Under the pieces are notes generated by a model. That model was not told the DNA's origin and searched no databases. It saw only the letters and a program-made list of their open reading frames with translations. Shown here in pieces: positions 25,226 to 33,246 of a DNA stretch of 64,000 nt. Position numbers and translations under genes: made by a program. This stretch comes from Actinorhabdospora filicis (GTDB taxonomy: Bacteria; Actinomycetota; Actinomycetes; Mycobacteriales; Micromonosporaceae). The stretch covers positions 591,379 to 655,378 of the forward strand of contig NZ_BSTX01000002.1 of the NCBI RefSeq assembly GCF_030269765.1, read 5' to 3'. Each line of letters starts with the position of its first letter. The first letter of the stretch is position 1.

Positions 25226-27982
25226 TTACTGTCCTGGAGCACCAAGCCAGGCAAGGAACTCCTCAAGCCTGGCGATGCTCCAGCCGTCACCGGTCTCGGC
25301 AAATGCCCTCAGCGCCTCCGCCCAGCACTGCCGAGCCTCCCCATCACGCCCCACCGCCCGCAGCGCGAGCCCGAGGTTGTTCAGCGCCTGGCCTTCGCGG
25401 TGGCGGTCGCCGAGGTCCTGATAGATCTCTACGGCCTGCTGGTAGGAGGTGATGGCCTCGTCGAAGCGCCGCACCTCCCGCAGCGCGAGCCCGAGGTTGT
25501 TCAGCGCTATCCCCTCGCCGTGGCGGTCGCCGAGTTCTCGGCAGATCGCCAGACCACCTTCGTGGGAGGTGATGGCCTCGTCGAAGCGCCGCACCGCCCG
25601 CAGTGCGAGCCCGAGGTTGTTCAGCGCCTGGCCTTCGCGGTGGCGGTCGCCGAGGTCCTGATAGTTCTCTACGGCCTGCTGGTAGGAGGTGATGGCCTCG
25701 TCGAAGCGCCGCACCGCCCGCAGCGCGTTCCCGAGGTTGTTCAGCGCCGTCCCTTCGCCGTGGCGGTCGCCGAGGTCCTGATAGATCTCTGCGGCGTGCT
25801 GGTGGGAGGTGATGGCCTCGTTGAAGCGCCGTACCGCTTGCAGCGCAGCCCCGAGGTTGTTCAGCGCCTGGCCTTCGCCGTGGCGGTCGCCGAGCTCTCG
25901 GCAGATCGCCAGACCAGCTTCGTGGGAGGTGATGGCCTCGTTGAAGCGCCGTACCACTTGCAGCGCAGCCCCGAGGTTGTTCAGCGCCATCCCCTCGCCG
26001 TGGCGGTCGCCGAGCTCTCGGCAGATCGCCAGACCACCTTCGTGGGAGCTGATGGCCTCGTCGAAGCGCCGCACTTCCCGCAGTGCCAGCCCGAGGTTGT
26101 TCAGCGCCGCCCCTTCGCCGTGGCGGTCGCCGAGGTCCTGATAGATCTCTACGGCATGCTGGTAGGAGGTGATGGCCTCGTCGAAGCGCCGCACTTCCCG
26201 CAGCGCGAGCCCGAGGTTGTTCAGCGCCTGGCCTTCGCCGTCGCGGTCGCCGAGGTCCTGATAGATCTCTACGGCCTGCTGGTGGGAGGTGATGGCCTCG
26301 TCGAAGCGCCGCACTTCCCGCAGCGCGAGCCCGAGGTTGTTGAGCGCCGTCCCTTCGCTGTGGTGATCGCCGAGTTCTCGGCGGATCGCCAGACCAGCTT
26401 CGTGGGAGGTGATGGCTTCGTCGAAGCGCCGTACCTCCTGCAGCGCGAGCCCGAGGTTGCTCAACGCCGCCCCTTGACCGCGGCGGTTGCCGAGTGCGTG
26501 GGTGGCGGCCAGGGCGTGTCGGGTGAGGGTGATGGCGTCGTTGAAGCGGCGCCGGTGGTGCAGGTACCGGGTGAGGGCGAAGGTGAATGCTGTGGTGGTG
26601 TGGTGGTCGCCGTTGTCGGCTGCGTGCTGGGTGGCGGCGGTGAGGTTTGCGGCTTCGGCGTCCAGCCAGGCCAGGGCATGGTTCCGGTCGCGGAAAGTGT
26701 CGGGCCGTTGATGTGGGGTCAGGATGGCCATGTGGGTGTCGGCAGTCTTGGTGGTGGTCAGGTAGTGGTCGAGGAGCCGCTGGTGTGCGGTGGCGGCCTC
26801 GCCGGGGTCTGCCGGGTCCGGGGCTTGCACGCCGGCGTGCAAGCGCAACAGGTCGTGCAGGCGCCAGCGCCCGAGGGCGGGTTCCTCAACCAGGTGCGCG
26901 CGGTGCAGGTCGGCCAGCAGCGCCTCGGCCTGGGCTTCGGGTATCCCGGCGAGGTGGGCTGCGGCGGTGGTGGCGATGGTGGGGCCGGGATTGGCCGGCA
27001 GCAGCCGGAACATGCGCGCCTGGGCTGGGGGCAGGCGCTGGTAGGACAGGTCGAAGGCGGCGCGGACGGCGACGTCACCGCTGGTCTCGCGGCGGACCAG
27101 CTGATCCAGGCGGCCGTGTTCATCGCGCAGCCTCGCCGCGAGCGCTGCGGGAGTCAGGTGGGGGCGGTCGGCCAGGAGGGCGGCGATGATCCGCAATGCC
27201 AGCGGCAGTCCCGCACACAACCCCGCCAACTCCACGAACCCACCACGATGGGCCGCATCATGCAGGCGGGCATCACCAGGCCCGCAGCGCAGCGCGATCA
27301 GCTCGGTGATCAGCGTGATCGCCGGTTCGGTGTCCAGGACGTCCAGGCGGTGGACGTGCGCGTCCAGGTCCAGGACGTGGCGGGAGGTCACCAGCACCGG
27401 AATCGATTCCTCGCCCGGCAGCAGCGGGGTGACCTGGCCGGTGTCGGCGGCGTTGTCGACGACCACCAGGATCGGTTTGTCCCCGGCCGCGTGCGCTGCG
27501 ATGATCGTGCGCCACAACCGGGCCCGATCGTCCTGCGATGCCGGGATGTGCTCACCGGGCACCCCCAGCGCCCCCAGCCACCCGCCCAGGGCATCGGCGG
27601 GTGACCTACGCCGTTCGGGGTCGTAGCCGGCCAGATCGACGAACAGCACCCCGCCGCCGAACCAGCCCTGCCTCAGCGCGTGGTGGGCGGCCTGGACCAC
27701 CAGCTCGGTCTTACCGACCCCGGCCATCCCGGCCACCGCCGAGACCAGCAGCCTCCCACCCGGCCCGTTCGGGGCGAGCATTCCCAGCAGCGCATCCAGG
27801 TCGCTGCTGCGGCCGGTGAACACTCCCGCCGCCCGCGGCAGACCCCCCAGCGCCGTGGGCACCTTCGCCGGAAGCGTCACATGAACGGTCTGCCCCTGGA
27901 CCACCGCGCCGATCACGATGCTGCCGGAGACGGTGTTCACCACCTGCCACCCACCCGCACCGGCCGCGCCGGTCACGACCAC
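25226..27982 (-). CDS. STAND NTPase: NB-ARC with nine near-identical TPR units
   Basis: About 918 residues. A short Gly/Val-rich N-terminus (VSGSIVIGAVVQGQTVHVTL, 18-37) precedes an NB-ARC ATPase with Walker A GMAGVGKT at 85-92 and Walker B KPILVVVDNAAD, then a winged-helix segment ending LHDLLRLHAG, then a long TPR array. The last part has nine 40-residue units starting ALNNLGLAL. NB-ARC/TPR proteins serve as signalling or defence sensors in actinomycetes; no DNA-binding domain is present, so it probably acts through an N-terminal partner. It starts with GTG at 27982 or 27976, the latter overlapping the stop of the membrane-protein gene. Confidence 0.88.
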   Translation of the reverse strand: MVVTGAAGAGGWQVVNTVSGSIVIGAVVQGQTVHVTLPAKVPTALGGLPRAAGVFTGRSSDLDALLGMLAPNGPGGRLLVSAVAGMAGVGKTELVVQAAHHALRQGWFGGGVLFVDLAGYDPERRRSPADALGGWLGALGVPGEHIPASQDDRARLWRTIIAAHAAGDKPILVVVDNAADTGQVTPLLPGEESIPVLVTSRHVLDLDAHVHRLDVLDTEPAITLITELIALRCGPGDARLHDAAHRGGFVELAGLCAGLPLALRIIAALLADRPHLTPAALAARLRDEHGRLDQLVRRETSGDVAVRAAFDLSYQRLPPAQARMFRLLPANPGPTIATTAAAHLAGIPEAQAEALLADLHRAHLVEEPALGRWRLHDLLRLHAGVQAPDPADPGEAATAHQRLLDHYLTTTKTADTHMAILTPHQRPDTFRDRNHALAWLDAEAANLTAATQHAADNGDHHTTTAFTFALTRYLHHRRRFNDAITLTRHALAATHALGNRRGQGAALSNLGLALQEVRRFDEAITSHEAGLAIRRELGDHHSEGTALNNLGLALREVRRFDEAITSHQQAVEIYQDLGDRDGEGQALNNLGLALREVRRFDEAITSYQHAVEIYQDLGDRHGEGAALNNLGLALREVRRFDEAISSHEGGLAICRELGDRHGEGMALNNLGAALQVVRRFNEAITSHEAGLAICRELGDRHGEGQALNNLGAALQAVRRFNEAITSHQHAAEIYQDLGDRHGEGTALNNLGNALRAVRRFDEAITSYQQAVENYQDLGDRHREGQALNNLGLALRAVRRFDEAITSHEGGLAICRELGDRHGEGIALNNLGLALREVRRFDEAITSYQQAVEIYQDLGDRHREGQALNNLGLALRAVGRDGEARQCWAEALRAFAETGDGWSIARLEEFLAWLGAPGQ
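25365..26470 (-). repeat. 120-bp tandem repeats encoding TPR units
   Basis: Roughly nine units of 120 bp, many almost identical at the DNA level. The units fall into two interchangeable forms: one coding Q-x-A-V-E-x-Y-Q-D-L-G-D and one coding G-L-A-I-x-R-E-L-G-D in the second helix. Such homogeneous repeats expand, contract and shuffle by recombination. Confidence 0.9.
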
Positions 27983-28443
27983 CGCCCGTCCACCGAGCCA
28001 TCACCGGCCGGGGGCAGCGGCCCGCGCACCACCTCGCCCTGGATCTGCAGCCCCTCCACATCGGTGTCCTCCACCCGGTTGGACACCCCACCCGGGGCAA
28101 CCTGGCCCCCCGCAGGCGCGATGTTCCCGGACAGATCCACCACACGAGCCTGGACCAGGGACCCGGCCCGGCCACCCTTCACCTCATTGACCACACCAGA
28201 CCCCGGCACCCGCACCGGCACGGGTGCGACGGGGGCCTTCACCGCCCGCCTGGCCCACACCACACCCCAGGCCGCGATCGCAACCCCGGCCAGATTCAGA
28301 AACACCCCCACGACACTGGCCCACCGATCGGCGTCCTCCAAACCCGCCCGAACCAGCAGCCACACCCCCGCACCAACCGCCACCACACCAACCGACAACC
28401 CCACGACCAGCGGCCACCACGACCGCACCCCCGACCTCGTCAT
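27973..28443 (-). CDS. Two-helix membrane protein coupled to the STAND gene
   Basis: 156 residues from the ATG at 28443. Two predicted membrane helices (PLVVGLSVGVVAVGAGVWLL and VGVFLNLAGVAIAAWGVVWA) are followed by a soluble Pro/Val-rich tail with VDLSGNIAPAGGQVAP and DVEGLQIQGEVVRG. That tail resembles the short Gly/Val-rich N-terminus of the STAND protein (SGSIVIGAVVQGQ), which suggests a shared stacking motif through which the two proteins might interact. The genes overlap, so they are made together. It may be the membrane effector or anchor of the pair (inference). Confidence 0.7.
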   Translation of the reverse strand: MTRSGVRSWWPLVVGLSVGVVAVGAGVWLLVRAGLEDADRWASVVGVFLNLAGVAIAAWGVVWARRAVKAPVAPVPVRVPGSGVVNEVKGGRAGSLVQARVVDLSGNIAPAGGQVAPGGVSNRVEDTDVEGLQIQGEVVRGPLPPAGDGSVDGRWS

Positions 28444-28538
28444 CCCACCATTGTGGACACCACGCCCCATGAACGGAATCCCTGCAACCGCGCCATTGTG
28501 CCGGTGCCCGCCCGACTGGCTCCCAGCCAATTGCGAGA

Positions 28539-28682
28539 TCACCGCCCACGGTGGGACAGCTCATAGTGCCCGCGATGCCTCGACACCGACGGATGCCGGG
28601 CCTTCCACGCGGCTAGGAACGGCCCGATCACCGCCCACTGCTCATCGGTCAGATCACTCGGATACGCAGGCCGTCCACTCAC
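28539..28682 (-). pseudogene. N-terminal fragment of an IS5-family transposase
   Basis: A 47-codon frame starting with GTG at 28682 reads SGRPAYPSDLTDEQWAVIGP, the usual start of this transposase group, and then ends at a TGA at 28539. The remainder of the element is gone. It lies between the membrane-protein gene and the deaminase toxin pair and marks past insertion in this conflict cluster. Confidence 0.75.
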
Positions 28683-28793
28683 GACAGTCCTAACGACCCA
28701 CAACCGTGCCGGGCACCGTAAATGACCGGAACCTTACTCTGCCTCACCCCGAAACAAACCATAAACCGGGGCAACAAATCACATAACGCCCTC

Positions 28794-29225
28794 TTAGAAG
28801 TCGGCCGTGTCCTCCTGCCATGCGATAACGGTGGGGAGTTCGTGGGTTTCGAAGAACTCCGCCAAGGCCGCCCGCACGTCATCAAGTGGCACCTCGGCAT
28901 CTTGGGGGTAGTCGTAGATCGCCCCGGCCGCCGCCAGACCCTTCGGTGGTGTGGTGCCTTTGGTGAACCATGTCCCGTTGGCGCCGAACCGCAAGGCACC
29001 GACGGAGCGGCCGGCATCCACAGCGACCTGGAGTTCATGGTCGACGCCACCGGCGGGGAGGGTAGGTCGAGCGCGGTGGTACAGCCTGGCGGGCGTGCCG
29101 TTTGACGTGGCTATGAGCGCGTCAAGTGCTTCATTCATGCCCTCGACGCTGCTCACGCGGCGGGGACCTTCATCACCTGGCACGAAGAAGTCAACGTAGT
29201 CGCCGAGACCGGGTTCAGTGTTCAT
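28794..29225 (-). CDS. Imm1-like immunity protein for the deaminase toxin
   Basis: 143 residues from the ATG at 29225, which lies inside the last codons of the toxin gene (11-bp overlap), so the two are translationally coupled. The central ELQVAVDAGRSVGALRF and GAIYDYPQDAEVPLDDVRAA resemble Imm1-type immunity proteins that pair with deaminase toxins. Assignment rests mostly on position and weak pattern similarity. It should bind and block the toxin in the producing cell. Confidence 0.65.
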   Translation of the reverse strand: MNTEPGLGDYVDFFVPGDEGPRRVSSVEGMNEALDALIATSNGTPARLYHRARPTLPAGGVDHELQVAVDAGRSVGALRFGANGTWFTKGTTPPKGLAAAGAIYDYPQDAEVPLDDVRAALAEFFETHELPTVIAWQEDTADF

Positions 29226-29991
29226 CGGGTTCCCCCACATACGTCTTGGACTGGTCACGTCCCTGGTCGTCGCACCAGCACACCGTCAGCTCCGAATCCT
29301 GGTCGAGCCATATGGGTAAGAGTGCGTCGCATGAGAGCTCACCCTGACACGGCCCCTTGGGGTTGTTGATCGTGACCAGCGAACGCTTCACGCCATCTTT
29401 GCGCATCTGCAAGGCCCACTTGAGTTCGACATCTCCGGCCGCGGTGAGTTTGCCTTTCGGTGGGATCTTCCCCAAGCGCCTAGCGAGTTTCACGCCCTCG
29501 ACGTATCGCGGGTCGTACTCGCGGGTTTTGGGGTCAAGCTCGCCGCTGATGATCGGTTCAACCTTGCCGCCGTTGCTGAGTGCCCGCCCGTGGGTTTTGT
29601 TGTCGGTGCCGGGAAATGTCGGCATGTCTCGCAGATGTGCTGCGGGATCGAACCTGCTGCCTGCTGAACTCGCCGAGTTCGTTGGTGTCGAGCCGGCGCC
29701 GGAGATGTCGCCCTTGACGACCTCGATGTACTCGCCGATCACATCGATGGCGCCTCGTGCGTCGGCGTCGGCTTCACGGATCCGCTCGGCGGCCTCCCCG
29801 ACCTCACCGAGGGCGGCGGTCGCTTTGGGGTTCACCGACTCGCCGAACGCTAAGGCGAGCTGACCGTACATGTCTCCGTACTTGTCGGCTGCCCGTCTCG
29901 CTATCGCTCGCGACTCCCTGATCAACTCCTGCACGGCTCCTAGCGCCTTGATGACATCACCGGACGACCACACCCCGCGTCTCCCCTCCAC
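29215..29991 (-). CDS. Polymorphic toxin with SCP1.201-like deaminase tip
   Basis: 258 residues. A helical N-terminal domain (about 10-95) resembles WXG100/ESX-type export regions and suggests type VII-like secretion (inference). The C-terminal domain fits the SCP1.201/DddA-like cytidine deaminase group: DVELKWALQM (187-196), VTINNPKGPC and a second Cys after five residues (Cys215, Cys221), then LLPIWL and SELTVCW. The first metal ligand, usually His in HxE, is Asp187 here (DVE), so zinc binding may differ or activity may be lost. The immunity gene overlaps the 3' end. Confidence 0.78.
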   Translation of the reverse strand: MEGRRGVWSSGDVIKALGAVQELIRESRAIARRAADKYGDMYGQLALAFGESVNPKATAALGEVGEAAERIREADADARGAIDVIGEYIEVVKGDISGAGSTPTNSASSAGSRFDPAAHLRDMPTFPGTDNKTHGRALSNGGKVEPIISGELDPKTREYDPRYVEGVKLARRLGKIPPKGKLTAAGDVELKWALQMRKDGVKRSLVTINNPKGPCQGELSCDALLPIWLDQDSELTVCWCDDQGRDQSKTYVGEPDEH

Positions 29992-30181
29992 CGACAGCCG
30001 GAGGTGACGGTATCGCCACCTCTGGTTGAAAAGCGAGAGCCGCAGTCACCACGAGTACTGGGGCCCGGAAGGCTGATGGCGCCGGCCCAGGGATGCGCCT
30101 GGCCGCATGTTGGCCAGACGGAGCCAAGACCTACGGCGGGCCATGCCGGTGGTGCAGGCCGAGCAGTGATCCCACCGCCAC

Positions 30182-30919
30182 TCAAAGGGCGCGGGCGATG
30201 ACGAGCAGCTCACCGTCACTGTGGCCGACCGGCTCTCGTTCCCAGCCGCCGAAGATGTCCTCGACGCCGAATCCTGCGGTGTGCAGGGCTTCCCGGACCT
30301 CTTTCTCCGTGTGGAATCGCAGGGTCGCGGTGCTCTCCAGCTCCGGCCCGTCGGGGAAGACGTAGTGGTGGGTGAAGGTGACCGCGCTATCGGCGACGGC
30401 GGTGACTTCGGTCCAGGCGGTGATGACTGTGCCGTCGGGGAGCGTGATCGTGCGGCGGGAGTCGACGGGGTTCCACTTCTCCCAGCGCCGCGCGGCGGGA
30501 TCGCGAGTGTCGAAGACCAGGCGTCCGCCCGACACCAGGGCACGCCGCAGGTCGGTGAGTGCCTGGGCGAGCTCGTCGTCGGTGACGAAGAACTGCGCGA
30601 CGTGGCTGGTCATGACCGTCACGTCGAAGGCGGCTTCGGGTAGGTCGCGTGAGGTGCCCTCCAGCCACGTCACCCGGTCGGCGCCGGGCTTGGCGCGGGC
30701 GGCCACCAAGGAGGCGCGAGCGGGGTCGACGCCGGTGACGGTGTGACCGGCCGCGGACAGGCCCAGGGCGAGGCGTCCGGTGCCGCATCCGAGGTCGAGG
30801 ACCCGCGCCTGCGGAGTCTGTGAGACTTCGGCGAGGAAGAAGTCGTCCTCGCGTGTCCATGGGCACTCGGCGTCGTAGACGGTCACCAGCAGAGGGTCGC
30901 GGAACTCGGCGTGCAGCAC
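30182..30919 (-). CDS. Class I SAM-dependent methyltransferase
   Basis: 245 residues. Motif I VLDLGCGTGRLALGL and the acidic post-I loop HTVTGVDPA identify a Rossmann-type methyltransferase; the segment FDVTVMTSHVAQFF is motif II/III. The substrate is not apparent. It starts with GTG at 30919 and stands alone. The family often annotates as UbiE-like or generic, and a small-molecule substrate is likely. Confidence 0.88.
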   Translation of the reverse strand: MLHAEFRDPLLVTVYDAECPWTREDDFFLAEVSQTPQARVLDLGCGTGRLALGLSAAGHTVTGVDPARASLVAARAKPGADRVTWLEGTSRDLPEAAFDVTVMTSHVAQFFVTDDELAQALTDLRRALVSGGRLVFDTRDPAARRWEKWNPVDSRRTITLPDGTVITAWTEVTAVADSAVTFTHHYVFPDGPELESTATLRFHTEKEVREALHTAGFGVEDIFGGWEREPVGHSDGELLVIARAL

Positions 30920-31041
30920 CAGCGGATGCTAACCGGCCACCACGGGGCAGGCCACTGGTTAGTGACCGGCTGCATCGGTTGTGCCGCAGCGGATGCACAT
31001 GCCGGGTGCGCGGTGGCTGTGACCACCGACCGGCGTTGACG

Positions 31042-31710
31042 TCACCCCTCGAAGTGCCGCCAGTGTCCTTCGGAGACGACCGCGATGGTGCCGTCGACGA
31101 CGGTGATGGCCGACTCATCATCGAGGGCGTAGCCGGGTACCGGGACGCGTTCGGCCCATTTCTCGGCGTCGGCCATGGTGTTCTCCGGGCACATGGGATT
31201 GTCCAGGTGCGGGAAGATCGAGAAGTCGACCATGCCGAGGGCGCTGTCGCCGCCACCGGATGGTTTCCAGCCGACGAACTCCTCGCCGACGTGTGGGGCC
31301 ATCACCATGCTGCCGGCGCTCAGTCCCACATAGACCGTCTCGGTGAGGGACGGGAGCAGCTCGGCCAGGCCCGACTTGCGCATCCAGTGGTCGAGGTAGA
31401 GCACATCGCCGCCACAGACCAGCAGCGCGTCGGTCTCCCGGACCAAGGGGACCCAGTTGTCGGCGCCGATACTGGGCAGCGCGGTCAGCTCCAGCATCCC
31501 CACCGACTTCCAGCCGAGCTCGACCATGGGAGTCGACGTCTGCCCGGCGATCTGCCGCCACGTCATGACCGCCGTGCGGGGGTACATGCCGTACATCGCG
31601 GTGGGGACGCACAAGGCCGTCGCCTCTTCGATCGGCTTGCCCAGCATGTCGGCGAGAGCGTCGCGGATGCTCTGGTTGCTCACGCCGCCGGAGGTGAGGA
31701 GAAGCTTCAT
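31042..31710 (-). CDS. Peptidase S51 (dipeptidase E-like)
   Basis: 222 residues. MKLLLTSGGVSN at the start, CGGDVLYLDHW in the middle and the nucleophile elbow GLSAGSMVMAP are typical of the S51 family, Ser peptidases that act on Asp-containing dipeptides. The ATG at 31710 has AAGGA at a suitable distance; the open frame extends further upstream (ATG at 31728) without a better ribosome site. No signal peptide, so it is cytoplasmic. Confidence 0.9.
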   Translation of the reverse strand: MKLLLTSGGVSNQSIRDALADMLGKPIEEATALCVPTAMYGMYPRTAVMTWRQIAGQTSTPMVELGWKSVGMLELTALPSIGADNWVPLVRETDALLVCGGDVLYLDHWMRKSGLAELLPSLTETVYVGLSAGSMVMAPHVGEEFVGWKPSGGGDSALGMVDFSIFPHLDNPMCPENTMADAEKWAERVPVPGYALDDESAITVVDGTIAVVSEGHWRHFEG

Positions 31711-31906
31711 CGCGTCGTCCTTGTCCATCGAGTGCCGCCGGGTTCTTCCGGCAGGTGAGTCAATCACGACATACCGACTCGCACAAGTGTTCGCCCGTAG
31801 TGCTGGCGTGATGCCGTTAATGTGGCTCATCGAAGCGTGCCCCAGCAGGTGGGGAACGTCTTCGCCGCCGCGCCGTCCTAGAAGGCGACCCGTCCTGCGA
31901 GGTCCG

Positions 31907-32632
31907 TCACCGCGGCTCCTCCGCCGCCGCGACCCGCGCGCCCGTCTGCCCCGACCGGCGCAGCGACTCGGCGATGAAGCCGCTCGCCTTCAGCTCCTCT
32001 ACCAGGCCGCGCAGGAACGCCACCGTCTCCGGTTCGCGGCCAATGGTCGTCCCGACCGCCTGCCGGATCTCCATGAAGCGCTCGTCGATGACCCGCACAC
32101 CGGGCGTCGCCTCAGCGAAGGCGGTGGCCGGCTGGCGGATGCCCGCGCCCGCGTCGAGCTTCTCGGCGAGGAACAGGTCGACGCCTTCCTCTCCGCGCAC
32201 GATCGTCGCGTTGCGCAGGGTCCGGGTCAAGAACAGGTCGTAGGCCGAACCCTCCTTCACCCCGATGCGCACACCCGGGGCGTCGACGTCGGCGGGAGAG
32301 GACAGCGGCGAGTCCTCGGCGACCACGTACACGCCCTCGATGACCGCGTAGGGCGCGGTGAAGGCTACTTCGGCCTCGCGAGCCGGTTCCACGGCGAGGA
32401 AGCAGAGGTCGGCCAGGCCCGCGGCCATCGCGTCGAAGGACTTGAGCGCCGCGTCGAAGCAGAGGAGCTCCAGATCGAGGCCGAGCCGCGCGGCGACCTC
32501 CCGGGCGATGTCGACGGTGACCCCGGAGGGCGCTTCCGGTGTTCCCTGCGCCAGGAGGGGGTTGCCCAGGTTGATCGAGGCCCGCAGGATGCCCGTCGGG
32601 GCCAGGTCGCGCGCGATGGCGGTGGTCGTCAT
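31907..32632 (-). CDS. Solute-binding protein family 3, no signal peptide
   Basis: 241 residues with the periplasmic-binding fold of amino-acid ABC systems: LRASINLGNPLLAQGTPEAP, GVTVDIAREVAARLG, ADLCFLAVEPAREAEVAFT and APYAVIEGVYVV. There is no signal peptide or lipobox, and no permease or ATPase lies nearby. It may be a cytoplasmic relative used as a sensor or enzyme, or a stranded gene. The ATG at 32632 is the first reasonable start. Confidence 0.82.
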   Translation of the reverse strand: MTTTAIARDLAPTGILRASINLGNPLLAQGTPEAPSGVTVDIAREVAARLGLDLELLCFDAALKSFDAMAAGLADLCFLAVEPAREAEVAFTAPYAVIEGVYVVAEDSPLSSPADVDAPGVRIGVKEGSAYDLFLTRTLRNATIVRGEEGVDLFLAEKLDAGAGIRQPATAFAEATPGVRVIDERFMEIRQAVGTTIGREPETVAFLRGLVEELKASGFIAESLRRSGQTGARVAAAEEPR

Positions 32633-32713
32633 GCGCGCGAGAGTAGCCGATCTTGCCGCGACAATCCGGTGTCGAACTTCGGGTCCGCGGCGGGGCCAGG
32701 AGGCGTCTGGCGG

Positions 32714-33022
32714 TCAGGCGGGATGGGTGAACGAGACCGGCTTGCCCGCTGCCTGGGCGTAGGCGATCTCCCTGCTGGTGGACTCGCCGATGTACCCGCC
32801 GGGGTTGACGACCAGGACCCGGTCGGCCAGGTCGATCTTGCGCAGGTGCAGGGCGTCCAGCGCCGCCTTCTGCTCGCCGGTGATCGGCTCGCCCGCTTCG
32901 CCCGCCTCGCCGGGTGCGAGGACGATGATGCCCGCGAAGGTCAGGTCGCGGTTGGCCGCACGCATCTGCTCGGCGAAGCGGATGGAGCCGCAGACGCAGA
33001 CGATCTCGGGTCGTTCGGGCAC
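32714..33022 (-). CDS. Nucleoside 2-deoxyribosyltransferase-like small protein
   Basis: 102 residues from the GTG at 33022, with AGGA eight bases upstream. IVCVCGSIRFAEQM at the start, then RKIDLADRVLVVNPGGYIGE and STSREIAYAQAAGKPV, match small proteins of the deoxyribosyltransferase/YtoQ-like Rossmann group. The Ser-rich phosphate loop (GSIRF) and the Asp/Asn site are present. The nucleoside-related role is inferred from the fold. Confidence 0.75.
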   Translation of the reverse strand: MPERPEIVCVCGSIRFAEQMRAANRDLTFAGIIVLAPGEAGEAGEPITGEQKAALDALHLRKIDLADRVLVVNPGGYIGESTSREIAYAQAAGKPVSFTHPA

Positions 33023-33246
33023 GGCTTTGGTCCTTCGCTCGATGGGGAAAGCGTCAGTGTGCACGTCGGCATCACAGGCGCGCACGCGAGCCGGACGCCG
33101 CGCGGCGCGGCGGGCGTAAGGCGTCCGGTCCGCCGAGGCCCCCTTCTGCCCTTTGAGCTGCCCGAACCGCTCCTGCCCGCCGTCGCCCATCGGGGCAATA
33201 TGGCGATTGAGAGTGGTTTGTCACCGGGGGATCACGGGGGTGCTCC

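Noticed and set aside
25109..27604. 831-codon plus-strand open frame opposite the STAND gene
   Set aside because: Its internal repeats are the reverse reading of the TPR-coding repeats; the minus frame has NB-ARC motifs and TPR periodicity.
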